From UBA7236 sp031372705 (GTDB lineage Bacteria; Bacteroidota; Bacteroidia; Chitinophagales; BACL12): a stretch of DNA of 17,562 nt. The notes under the pieces are model-generated. The model saw only the letters and a list, made by a program, of their open reading frames with translations. It was not told where the DNA came from and did no database searches. The stretch covers positions 1 through 17,562 of the forward strand of contig JANMLV010000018.1 of assembly GCA_031372705.1 (NCBI GenBank), in the 5' to 3' direction. A program made the position numbers and the translations under genes. Of the stretch, positions 5,561 to 13,664 are shown piece after piece (positions within the stretch are counted from its first letter, which is position 1; each line of letters starts with the position of its first letter).

Positions 5561-8413
5561 CTAAAACTTCCAACTCAACCCCGCATTAATATGTCGCTGC
5601 TCATAATATCGCGCAGGATTATCAGGTGGTGTGCCATAAGAACGCGGGTCGCGCGGATCAATAAACGATGGGTCGCGCCATTCGCTTGGAACTGGGTCGC
5701 CGTATTGATAGGCTGTGCCGGTTACCGGATTTACGATGGCCGTGTTCAGGGTATTTAATAAATTGGTTATCTCAAATGTAAATGCAATTTCATTCGATTT
5801 AATATTCCACCATTTTTTATAGGTGATATTCATCCAAAAACTGCCATCTCCAATTTCTGAATACCGTTTTTCAGGGTCAGAAATAATTTCATAAATTGGT
5901 CTGCCCGATGCGGCTTCATATCCTGTTAATTCATATGGCGTATATCTTTGCCCGGTTCTATAAATTGCTTCGGTATATAAAGTCATTTTATTTAACCACA
6001 ATTTTCCAAATAAGCCTGTTTTGTTATTCAATAAAAAGATGGCATACGTTTTTGCATCTATCGGACTATCCCATGCCAAAGGTGTTTCAACCGATGTTTC
6101 AGAGTTTCCTGTTGCTAAAATATCACCTAATGCTTCCGATGCCGATGAACTTTGTCCCGTTGCAATACTGTAGCTTAAAGAAACACTTCCGCTAAACCAT
6201 TTCTGAATGCGTTTTAAATAAGCAACTTCTATTCCGCGCACGCGAGCGTAGTCGGAATTTATGCGAATAGTGCGCGCAACTTCTCTGCCGGTTACGTCTT
6301 CAATTAAAATAGTACTGCTTGTAATAAAATCATATTTATCTTTCCAAAATGCAGTAACATTTAAAGCATCGTTGGAAGTTAACGATGATTTTAATCCTAA
6401 TTCATAAGCAATATCTACTTCCGGATTTAAATCGGGATTGCCAATAAATCCAAGTGTGGAACGGTCGGCAAAATAGGGATCCATTCCCGTGTAAACATAG
6501 CTGGGATGCGGCATTACGGTGCTGTGACCATAATTAAAAAATAATACTTGGTTTTCTTTTATCGGAAACGAAGCAGAAAATTTTGGCAGCAATCGCATTT
6601 TAAATCTGCGTTCACCCATTGCATAGCTGTCGTTGTAATATGCATCTCTAAATTCATCGGCAATTGTGGTATTCGGATTCGCAACGGCATCATCTAAAAA
6701 TTTGCCCGGGAACCAATATTCTAATCTCATACCGGCTTCGGCAATTAATCCTAAATATTTTAATTTATCGCTTATAAAAAAGGCTCCGGAAAACGGATTT
6801 ACTTTCCACACATCGCTAATATCTCCCAAGCGATACGATTGCGAATAGGTGCCATCTGCAAGCTGAATTGGTGCACCAATCCAAGGTCTGGTAATATCTA
6901 TCCATTGATATTCTTGCGGTTTTATTTCGGTGCCGAAAAATAATTTATTACGGGTATCTTTCGAATATAAATTACCTGATGCACGCAAGGTGTATTCTAA
7001 AACATAATGGTCGTGCCATAAGGTTGCAATACCACCATTATTATATAATCCAGGACCCGGATTCACAAATACAATACTATCTTCCGGATTAAAAACTGTT
7101 GCCGGATAAGTAACTATACTCTCAGGATCAAATTCTGTATTAACAACATCAGGTCGCCATTGCGCACCGTTGGCATCGGCACGTAATTTTACATATAATC
7201 TCGATGCGGTAATGTTATAACTGAATGTATTGCTGATGGTATGACTCCATTTAACTGTTTCGAGATTGGTATCATGTGTATAAGTATTCGCATTATCAGG
7301 TTGCAGTGCATATAAAAACTGATAACCGGGATTAAAATTCACATCGTTTCCGGTAACGCGCAACATATTGTAATCCTGATTAATGGTAATACTTTTTAAA
7401 TAAGTAAAACTCAGTCTGCGTTTTGGATCGAATTTGTAATCCAACTTTAGCATGCCGGCCCACCGGTTATCTTGAAATGGCGACCAAGTGGTATTAGGAT
7501 AAAGCGATGAATTTACTTGCTCTGCAGCTTCACCTTCGCCATTAGGTGAATTTGGAATAAATGTATCGCTGAAATTCGTTTTTAAAGTGGTATAAAAAGT
7601 GAGTTTTTTCTTAAACGCCAATGGTCCGCCCATGCCCATTTCCATTACTTGTTGGTTCCAATTGCTTCCTGCGTTTTCGTTAAATCCAAAGTTATCGCGT
7701 TTATATCCTGCGTTAAATTCAAATTTTTCATCACCCGATTTAGTTTGGGTGTTTACAATTCCTGCAGTTGCATTGCCAAATTCAACTCCTGCTCCACCGG
7801 TGGTTACATCAATTTTTGAAATGGAGTTTGTTCCGATATCAATCCCAAATCCGGTTCCACTCAATGGGTCACGTGCAGAAACATCATCAATATAAAACCC
7901 GGTTTCGTAACTTCTGCCTCCGCGAATATGCACGCCATCTGCGCTTTGCACTACTCCGGTTTGCATGTTTACTACGCTTTGAATTTGTCGGACGGGTTGT
8001 AATTCAATTTCTTTGGCAGTAAGTGTGGAACCGGTTTTGGCATCTTCAACATCTACCAGCGGTTTTTCGCCTACTATTACAACTGCTTCTTCGAAAGTTA
8101 GCACGGTTGACTTCAGTTTAATATCTAATTTTTTCTGTTCGCCTGTAATAAATTGCTGCGCGGTATACACCACCTTTTCGTATCCGATAGAAGTAAATTG
8201 AATATTGTAGTTACCGGCCGGAATGTCTTTAATGGCATAGGTTCCATCAAAATCGGAAGAAGCGCCAAAGGTTGTTCCGGTGAGCACAATATTAACGCCG
8301 AAAAGGGGCTCCAGGGTGGTTTCATCAATAATCTTCCCCGACAATCCCGCGGACTGACCGTAGGCCTTGGAAAGGAGGAAAAACAGTATAAAAACGGAAA
8401 CCAGGTTGCGCAT
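5561..8413 (-). CDS. TonB-dependent outer membrane receptor with CarboxypepD_reg-like domain
   Basis: A 950-residue outer membrane transporter, energised by TonB-ExbBD, for an unidentified ligand. The signal peptide is VFILFFLLSKAYGQ. Residues ~22-105 are a carboxypeptidase-regulatory-like domain (SGKIIDETTLEPLFGVNIVL, DFDGTYAIKDIPAGNYNIQF). Residues ~125-235 are the plug (VVNMQTGVVQSADGVHIRGG, YETGFYIDDV, GGAGVEFGNATAGIVNTQTK). The rest is a 22-strand-type barrel ending in HINAGLSWKF with the usual terminal Phe. Length is typical. There is no adjacent SusD partner, so it is not an obvious glycan-utilisation SusCD pair. It is divergent from the propeller operon across 327 bp, and the 3' side is the repeat-rich gap. 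The start at 8413 was chosen because it yields the signal peptide. No TonB box is evident. Substrate cannot be inferred. Confidence 0.92.
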   Translation of the reverse strand: MRNLVSVFILFFLLSKAYGQSAGLSGKIIDETTLEPLFGVNIVLTGTTFGASSDFDGTYAIKDIPAGNYNIQFTSIGYEKVVYTAQQFITGEQKKLDIKLKSTVLTFEEAVVIVGEKPLVDVEDAKTGSTLTAKEIELQPVRQIQSVVNMQTGVVQSADGVHIRGGRSYETGFYIDDVSARDPLSGTGFGIDIGTNSISKIDVTTGGAGVEFGNATAGIVNTQTKSGDEKFEFNAGYKRDNFGFNENAGSNWNQQVMEMGMGGPLAFKKKLTFYTTLKTNFSDTFIPNSPNGEGEAAEQVNSSLYPNTTWSPFQDNRWAGMLKLDYKFDPKRRLSFTYLKSITINQDYNMLRVTGNDVNFNPGYQFLYALQPDNANTYTHDTNLETVKWSHTISNTFSYNITASRLYVKLRADANGAQWRPDVVNTEFDPESIVTYPATVFNPEDSIVFVNPGPGLYNNGGIATLWHDHYVLEYTLRASGNLYSKDTRNKLFFGTEIKPQEYQWIDITRPWIGAPIQLADGTYSQSYRLGDISDVWKVNPFSGAFFISDKLKYLGLIAEAGMRLEYWFPGKFLDDAVANPNTTIADEFRDAYYNDSYAMGERRFKMRLLPKFSASFPIKENQVLFFNYGHSTVMPHPSYVYTGMDPYFADRSTLGFIGNPDLNPEVDIAYELGLKSSLTSNDALNVTAFWKDKYDFITSSTILIEDVTGREVARTIRINSDYARVRGIEVAYLKRIQKWFSGSVSLSYSIATGQSSSASEALGDILATGNSETSVETPLAWDSPIDAKTYAIFLLNNKTGLFGKLWLNKMTLYTEAIYRTGQRYTPYELTGYEAASGRPIYEIISDPEKRYSEIGDGSFWMNITYKKWWNIKSNEIAFTFEITNLLNTLNTAIVNPVTGTAYQYGDPVPSEWRDPSFIDPRDPRSYGTPPDNPARYYEQRHINAGLSWKF

Positions 8414-8740
8414 TGGCTCAAAGTTGATGATTTTGGTTCAATTTGTAAAGTTTGGCTGTGGAAAAGGAGGAGATTTAATGGAGAATTAAACAGGAATTAC
8501 TTTGGTTTCATGATATTGTAGTATTAATTGTAAGTTAGTTAACGCTGGAAAACGGAAATTTTGATTTGTTTTGGTAATTTTAGTACCTAATAGCATTGGG
8601 CGAATCTAAATTTCACCCAATCATGCCTTTGACCCTAACAATGGTATTTAACCTCGAAATCATGAAAACAGCATTAAATTCAAATATCTTATATTTTTTT
8701 TCAGGCAAATCTTATTTAAATAAAAACAATTAAAAACTTT
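8414..8740. other. Divergent intergenic region between TonB receptor and propeller operon
   Basis: A 327-bp region that must contain both outward promoters. I found no exact TTTG-N17-21-TAnnTTTG match on either strand; the best -7-like sequence for the operon is TAATTTTA near 8572, without a properly spaced TTG. It contains one inverted repeat (8595-8621) and an A-rich stretch immediately before the 8741 ATG in place of a Shine-Dalgarno sequence. A 23-codon open frame (8662-8733) ends 7 bp before that ATG but has no supporting features. Confidence 0.6.
8595..8621. repeat. Inverted repeat in the divergent promoter region
   Basis: attgggcgaa (8595-8604) pairs with ttcacccaat (8612-8621) with one mismatch and a 7-nt loop. 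Its location between divergent genes makes an operator or leader hairpin possible, unproven. Confidence 0.4.
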
Positions 8741-10912
8741 ATGAAGCGCACATCACTAAGCATTTTAATCATACTTTCATTAGTTGGAAGTTTATCGGCA
8801 CAAGCACCTGCTATCCAATGGCAGAAAACTATCGGCAGCTCCGGCTACGATTTTTTAAATTCAATCGGTCAAACATCCGATGGGGGCTATATTTTAGGTG
8901 GATATTCCGACGGTAATATCAGCGGATTTAAAAGCGAGGATAATTACGGCGGCGACGATTATTGGATTGTAAAAATGAATGCAGTTGGCGTTGTTGAATG
9001 GGAAAATACCGTTGGCGGTGGCAATTTTGATAGATTTTATTCTGTTGAAGAAACACCAGACGAAGGGTTTATTTTAGGCGGTCAATCATTAAGTGGCGGC
9101 GGCTGGGGCGATAAATCGGAAAGCAATAAAGGCGGTTACGATTTTTGGATAGTAAAATTAGATGAAAATGGAGTTGTAGAGTGGGATAGAAGTTATGGTG
9201 GAACAGGAAATGATCAATTATACAGCGCACAGCCAACTGCAGACGGCGGATTTATTTTGGCAGGGACTTCTGATTCCGGAATCAGTGGTGATAAAACAGA
9301 AGACCGTGTAGGTAATTCCGATTTTTGGGTGATTAAAACCGATGCAACCGGAAATATCATTTGGCAAAATGATATTGGAGGCCTCATGTTCGATAATGTG
9401 TATTCAGCTTATGAAACAGCTGACGGTGGATATATTTTAGGCGGAACATCTACCAGTGGAATAAGTGGTGATAAAACGGAAGCAAATTTTGGCGGAGTTG
9501 ATTATTGGATTGTAAAATTAAATGCTTCAGGTACTGTAGTTTGGAATAAAACATTTGGTGGTACATTAAGTGATTATTTGTATACAGTTATTCCAACTGC
9601 TGATGGTGGCTCAATTGCTGCAGGTTTATCGGATAGTGGATTAACCGGAAACAAAACAGATAATACAAATGGTGGTAACGATTATTGGATAATTAAATTA
9701 GATAATAGTGGAAATATTACTTGGCAAAATTCTATTGGTGGTTCAGGAAGCGATTTATCATTTGTAAATGCAATTGCTCAAACGAGCGATGGTGGTTATG
9801 CATTGGCAGCTTATTCACAAAGCACAATCAGTGGCGACAAAACAGAAGCAAATACCGGATCATGGGATTATTGGATAATGAAATTGAACAGCACAGGTAG
9901 TATTATTTGGCAAACAGTTTTAGGTGGTTCCGGTGGCGATTATGCAAACGCAATCAGTGCAACTGCCGACGAAGGATTTATTATCGGCGGATATTCTTAT
10001 AGTAACGCTAGTGGTGAAAAAACTGAAGATGGTTTTGGTGATGCCGATTATTGGGTAATGAAATTAGAAGGCACCGGATGTTATGCATATACAGAAACTT
10101 GTAACGGAATTGATGATGATTGCGATGCAATTGTTGATGAAGGCATTATTGAAACAATAGCTATCACAGCTGATGGTGCAACTACTTTTTGTCAAGGTGG
10201 AAATGTATTATTAACAGCAACACATTCAGGAACATCTTTACAATGGAAAAAGAATGGTGTAAATATTTCAGGTGCAACAAGCTTAACCTATTTGGCATCA
10301 GCATCGGGAAATTATACTTGTCAAACAACTAGTACATGCAATACAGCAACTTCAAATACAATAGTAATAACCGTAAACAAAAATCCAAAAGCATCTATCA
10401 CAGCCGGCGGCCCAACCACATTTTGTGCAGGCGGAAGTGTAACGTTAACCGAAACACCTGTTGGCGGAAGCACATACCAATGGTATAAAGGCGCATCGCC
10501 AATTGCGGGAGCTACAACTAATATTTATGTTGCAACAACTGCAGGAAATTATAAATGCAGGGTTACGAAAACAGCAACGGGATGTTTTAAAAATTCGAAT
10601 GCAATTGCGGTGAGTGTGCCGTGTAAAGAAGGGGAGATGTTCAATGATGAAAATGCATTCTCCATTTATCCAAATCCTAATAATGGAACATTCACAATCG
10701 AAGCGACCGTAACGACGCAAAATTTTGCGTCACCCGAATCAACAATTGAGATATACAACAACCTTGGACAACTTATATTTTCTAAGAAAGTTATCGCTAA
10801 TGATGGAATAATAAATGAACTAATTGAATTAAAAAATATTACTCCGGGAATTTATTTAGTAAAATTATGGAATAACAATATTCACAATGAAAAAAATATT
10901 ATAATAGAATAG
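8741..10912 (+). CDS. T9SS cargo: seven-repeat propeller, MopE motif, two Ig-like domains
   Basis: A 723-residue surface protein, first of four paralogues. Order: signal peptide 1-21 (ends SLSAQ); seven ~60-residue repeats 22-446; one MopE-type putative metal-binding motif 454-468 (CNGIDDDCDAIVDEG); two Ig-like domains ~469-548 and ~549-628, each with the TFC-GG start and a QW-K core (SLQWKKNG, TYQWYKG) and GNY-C strand; and a type A T9SS sorting domain ~639-723 (FSIYPNPNNG, ITPGIYLVKLW). Repeat consensus is W-N-IGG...D...T-DGGYILGG-S-SGISGDKTE...DYWIVKL. Seven copies fit one seven-bladed beta-propeller. The sorting domain has an in-frame insertion, TVTTQNFASPE, encoded by a palindrome. No catalytic residues are recognisable; binding or adhesion is an inference. 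Starts after an A-rich leader; the next gene follows 15 bp later. Confidence 0.88.
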   Translation: MKRTSLSILIILSLVGSLSAQAPAIQWQKTIGSSGYDFLNSIGQTSDGGYILGGYSDGNISGFKSEDNYGGDDYWIVKMNAVGVVEWENTVGGGNFDRFYSVEETPDEGFILGGQSLSGGGWGDKSESNKGGYDFWIVKLDENGVVEWDRSYGGTGNDQLYSAQPTADGGFILAGTSDSGISGDKTEDRVGNSDFWVIKTDATGNIIWQNDIGGLMFDNVYSAYETADGGYILGGTSTSGISGDKTEANFGGVDYWIVKLNASGTVVWNKTFGGTLSDYLYTVIPTADGGSIAAGLSDSGLTGNKTDNTNGGNDYWIIKLDNSGNITWQNSIGGSGSDLSFVNAIAQTSDGGYALAAYSQSTISGDKTEANTGSWDYWIMKLNSTGSIIWQTVLGGSGGDYANAISATADEGFIIGGYSYSNASGEKTEDGFGDADYWVMKLEGTGCYAYTETCNGIDDDCDAIVDEGIIETIAITADGATTFCQGGNVLLTATHSGTSLQWKKNGVNISGATSLTYLASASGNYTCQTTSTCNTATSNTIVITVNKNPKASITAGGPTTFCAGGSVTLTETPVGGSTYQWYKGASPIAGATTNIYVATTAGNYKCRVTKTATGCFKNSNAIAVSVPCKEGEMFNDENAFSIYPNPNNGTFTIEATVTTQNFASPESTIEIYNNLGQLIFSKKVIANDGIINELIELKNITPGIYLVKLWNNNIHNEKNIIIE
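8804..10078 (+). repeat. Seven propeller repeats in the first array gene
   Basis: Repeat lengths are 64, 61, 60, 60, 60, 62 and 58 residues. DNA identity between copies is moderate, so this set is older than that of the fourth gene. Copy 5 departs from the ILGG motif (SIAAG), and copies 2 and 7 have DEG instead of DGG. Confidence 0.85.
10714..10731. repeat. Perfect 18-nt palindrome inside the sorting-domain coding sequence
   Basis: gacgcaaaa/ttttgcgtc is exactly palindromic and lies in frame at residues 658-664 of the first array protein. The same core (often extended as a longer palindrome) recurs, from memory, as an intergenic repeat in Bacteroidota and cyanobacteria. The paralogues lack it. 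Confidence 0.75.
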
Positions 10913-10927
10913 TTTAAGTATATTACA

Positions 10928-13576
10928 ATGAAAAGAAATTTAATATCACTTTTTTATTTCCTGTTTTTAATTAATCTTTCCTTTTCGCAGGCACCTGCTA
11001 TTGAATGGGAAAATACAATTGGAGGAAATAGTGAAGATGCAGGTACTTCAATAAAGCAGACTCCGGATCATGGTTACATTTTAGCAGGTTATTCAAATAG
11101 TACTATTTCAGGTGACAAAACTGGATACGATGGAGGTTATGATCTTTGGGTATTAAAACTTGATAGCAATGGTTTGATAGAATGGCAAAATACCATCGGA
11201 GGTACTAATTCGGAATATAATTCTGCTACTGCAAGAATGGTGATAGAGTCTTTATCAGATGGCGGATATTTACTAGGTGGAAATTCTCAGTCAGGGATAT
11301 CAGGAGATAAAACAGAAATAAATATTGCAGGTAGTAATGATTTATGGGTATTAAAGCTTGATGAATTAGGTAATATTATCTGGCAAAATACTATCGGTGG
11401 AGCAGGAACAGATTATTTATCTGCATTATTGCCGATTGATGGCGGAGGCTGTATTATAGGAGCGCAATCTGATTCTCCAATTTCGGCCGATAAATTGGAA
11501 GCTAGTTGGGGTGGTTACGATTATTGGATATTCGAGTTAGATGAATTTGGTAATATTATTTGGCAAAATACGATAGGTGGTGATCAGAACGATTATTTAG
11601 GCAGCATTTCTAAAACTGAAGATGGAGGATATTTGCTTACAGGAGATTCCAACTCAGGTATAACGGGTGATAAGTCAGAGCCATCAGTATTAGGTGATTA
11701 TTGGATTGTAAAAGTTGACGCTGTAGGAAATATCATTTGGGACAATACTATTGGGGGGTTAAGCAGTGAATTTTATGCAAGAGGTATTATGACCACTGAT
11801 TCAGGATATCTTATAGGTGGAGTTAGTCTTTCCGGAATCGGGTTAGATAAATCACAACCACAAATAGGTACATACGATTATTGGGTAGTAAAACTAACTA
11901 CAGATGGAGAAATAGTTTGGGATAAAACCATAGGTGGTGGAAATCTTGATTATTTCTCTTCATTAATTTCAACAATTGATAATTGCTATTTAATTGGAGG
12001 CTATTCCAATTCCGGAATAAGTGGTGTTAAAACTGATGCAAGTCACGGTTTTGAAGATTATTGGATAGTAAAATTAAATGAGATTGGAAATATTGTTTGG
12101 CAAAAAACAATCGGTGGTTGGGGGAATGATTATTTACGTGATATAATCCAGACAAATGATAATGGTTATACATTAATAGGGTCTTCTAATTCCCTTGCAT
12201 CTTTCGAGAAAACGGAGAATTATATAGGACCTAGTGCTTTATCTGATTATTGGGTAGTTAAATTAGCTCCGGATTCCTGTTACTCCAGCATTGAAACTTG
12301 TAATGGATTAGACGACGATTGCAACGGTATAATTGACGACAGCTTTATTTACACCACTTATTTTGCAGACACAGATGGAGATGGTTTTGGTGATATTGAT
12401 AATGTAACAACATCATGTACTGGTTTTCCACCGGTAGGTTATGTTGTTGATTCTACTGATTGTAATGATTTAAATATTTTGATTCATCCCGATACAATTG
12501 AACTATGCAACGGGTTTGATGATAATTGTAATATACTTATTGATGAAGGATTATCTTGGTATACTTTTTATTTTGACGGAGATGAAGACGGATTTGGAGA
12601 TGTTAGCTCGTCAATAACATTGTGTAATCCTGTCTTGCCTTCAGGATATTCAACAGATAGCACTGATTGCAACGATGATAATATTAGTGTGTTTCCGGGA
12701 GCTATAGAATTATGCAATTCCATTGATGATAATTGCAATGGAAGTATTGATGAAGGATTTACAATATATGTTTATTTTTTAGATAGTGATGATGATGGAT
12801 TTGGTGACCCTGATATTGCTATTTCAACCTGTTTATTTCCTGCACCCGAAGGATATGTATCAGATAATACAGATTGCGATGATAGCAATGAATTTATTTA
12901 TGCACCAATACTCTATTTTATAGATGCCGATGGTGACCTTTATGGCGATTTTTTCTCTCCTATCTTTTTATGTGAAATAATTGCTCCTTCCGGATTTTCT
13001 GTAAATGATCAGGACTGTGATGATACAGCATTTTTCATTAATCCGGGCTCCAATGAAATATGTAATGCAATAGATGATAATTGCAATTTGGAAATCGATG
13101 AGGGGCTTACTGTATTTATTTTATATGCTGATGTTGATGGTGATGCATTTGGTGACCCAGATCACGATTCAACAACCTGCACTACAAATATAAGCGGATT
13201 TGTAAATGATTCAACGGATTGTGATGACACGAATCCCTTTATTTATCCTGGTGCAGAAGAAATATTGAACGGCGTCGACGATAACTGCAATAAATTAATT
13301 GATGAAGGAGTTGGAATTGAAGATTTTGAAAATACGAATTTCAATATTTACCCAAACCCTTCAAGGGAAAACATAATCATCACGCTTAGCAGTATTATAC
13401 TCACCACTCCCCATTCACCACTCATCATCACCGATCTCTCAGGAAAAATAATTTCAGAAATAATCATCACCTCATTCGATACCGAAGTGGATATTTCAAA
13501 TTTTGCGGCGGGAATTTATTTCGTGAAAATACTAATTGATGATAAGCAATTAACAGGAAAATTTATCAAACAATAA
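10928..13576 (+). CDS. T9SS cargo: seven-repeat propeller with MopE/Asp-rich array
   Basis: An 882-residue paralogue. Order: signal peptide 1-21 (ends LSFSQ); seven propeller repeats 22-449; Cys/Asp-rich array 450-794; T9SS sorting domain 795-882 (FNIYPNPSRE, FAAGIYFVKIL). The array alternates Asp-rich loops (DTDGDGFGD, DGDEDGFGD, DSDDDGFGD, DADGDLYGD, DVDGDAFGD) with 'DSTDCND' segments and MopE-type motifs (CNGLDDDCNG, CNGFDDNCN, CNSIDDNCNG, CNAIDDNCN, and a last copy starting Leu instead of Cys: LNGVDDNCN). The Asp loops look like calcium-binding thrombospondin-3/EF-type loops and the Cys motifs like PF11617 putative metal-binding motifs. One unit lacks its CN motif. There are no Ig-like domains. 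The start lies 15 bp after the previous stop, so it is translationally close and surely co-transcribed. Function unknown; metal or calcium-stabilised stalk is an inference. Confidence 0.88.
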   Translation: MKRNLISLFYFLFLINLSFSQAPAIEWENTIGGNSEDAGTSIKQTPDHGYILAGYSNSTISGDKTGYDGGYDLWVLKLDSNGLIEWQNTIGGTNSEYNSATARMVIESLSDGGYLLGGNSQSGISGDKTEINIAGSNDLWVLKLDELGNIIWQNTIGGAGTDYLSALLPIDGGGCIIGAQSDSPISADKLEASWGGYDYWIFELDEFGNIIWQNTIGGDQNDYLGSISKTEDGGYLLTGDSNSGITGDKSEPSVLGDYWIVKVDAVGNIIWDNTIGGLSSEFYARGIMTTDSGYLIGGVSLSGIGLDKSQPQIGTYDYWVVKLTTDGEIVWDKTIGGGNLDYFSSLISTIDNCYLIGGYSNSGISGVKTDASHGFEDYWIVKLNEIGNIVWQKTIGGWGNDYLRDIIQTNDNGYTLIGSSNSLASFEKTENYIGPSALSDYWVVKLAPDSCYSSIETCNGLDDDCNGIIDDSFIYTTYFADTDGDGFGDIDNVTTSCTGFPPVGYVVDSTDCNDLNILIHPDTIELCNGFDDNCNILIDEGLSWYTFYFDGDEDGFGDVSSSITLCNPVLPSGYSTDSTDCNDDNISVFPGAIELCNSIDDNCNGSIDEGFTIYVYFLDSDDDGFGDPDIAISTCLFPAPEGYVSDNTDCDDSNEFIYAPILYFIDADGDLYGDFFSPIFLCEIIAPSGFSVNDQDCDDTAFFINPGSNEICNAIDDNCNLEIDEGLTVFILYADVDGDAFGDPDHDSTTCTTNISGFVNDSTDCDDTNPFIYPGAEEILNGVDDNCNKLIDEGVGIEDFENTNFNIYPNPSRENIIITLSSIILTTPHSPLIITDLSGKIISEIIITSFDTEVDISNFAAGIYFVKILIDDKQLTGKFIKQ
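10991..12274 (+). repeat. Seven propeller repeats in the second array gene
   Basis: Lengths are 63, 66, 60, 59, 60, 60 and 60 residues. This is the most diverged set: copy 3 has GGGCIIG in place of DGGYILGG and copy 6 has DNCYLIGG. The count of seven is retained. Confidence 0.82.
12275..13309 (+). repeat. MopE-type / Asp-rich repeat array, second gene
   Basis: Five Asp-rich loops and five CN-x-xDDNCN motifs at roughly 65-70 residue spacing. The unit around DADGDLYGD is short: the segment 'CDDSNEFIYAPILYF' runs straight into the Asp loop without the CN motif. The same shortened unit is present in the third gene. Confidence 0.8.
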
Positions 13577-13664
13577 AACCATTCTCATGAAAATATTTTA
13601 CCTGTTTTTTTTCTCCTTTTTCCTCATTCCTTTTTCCTTTTCCCAGGCTCCGGAAATAGAATGG
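13511..13664 (+). repeat. Gene-junction direct repeat, copy 1
   Basis: 154 bp covering the last 21 codons and stop of the second gene, the 10-bp spacer and the first 26 codons of the third. Ungapped, it differs from 16080-16233 at only six positions (~96% identity), much more similar than the flanking coding sequence. Confidence 0.85.

Noticed and set aside
5561..8413. SusC-type glycan transporter
   Set aside because: No SusD-like lipoprotein gene or carbohydrate-active enzyme nearby; only a general TonB-dependent receptor can be supported.
8153..8521. 122-codon plus-strand open frame over the TonB receptor start
   Set aside because: Mostly antisense to the well-supported receptor gene, with no recognised domain.
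8662..8733. 23-codon open frame just upstream of the propeller operon (possible leader peptide)
   Set aside because: No attenuator-like structure, ribosome signal or conserved feature; an open frame this short in AT-rich DNA is expected by chance.
8741..10912. Quinoprotein (PQQ) dehydrogenase or kelch enzyme assignment for the propeller repeats
   Set aside because: The repeats share a W and GG pattern with other propellers but lack PQQ-ligand or kelch signatures; no catalytic residues are visible.
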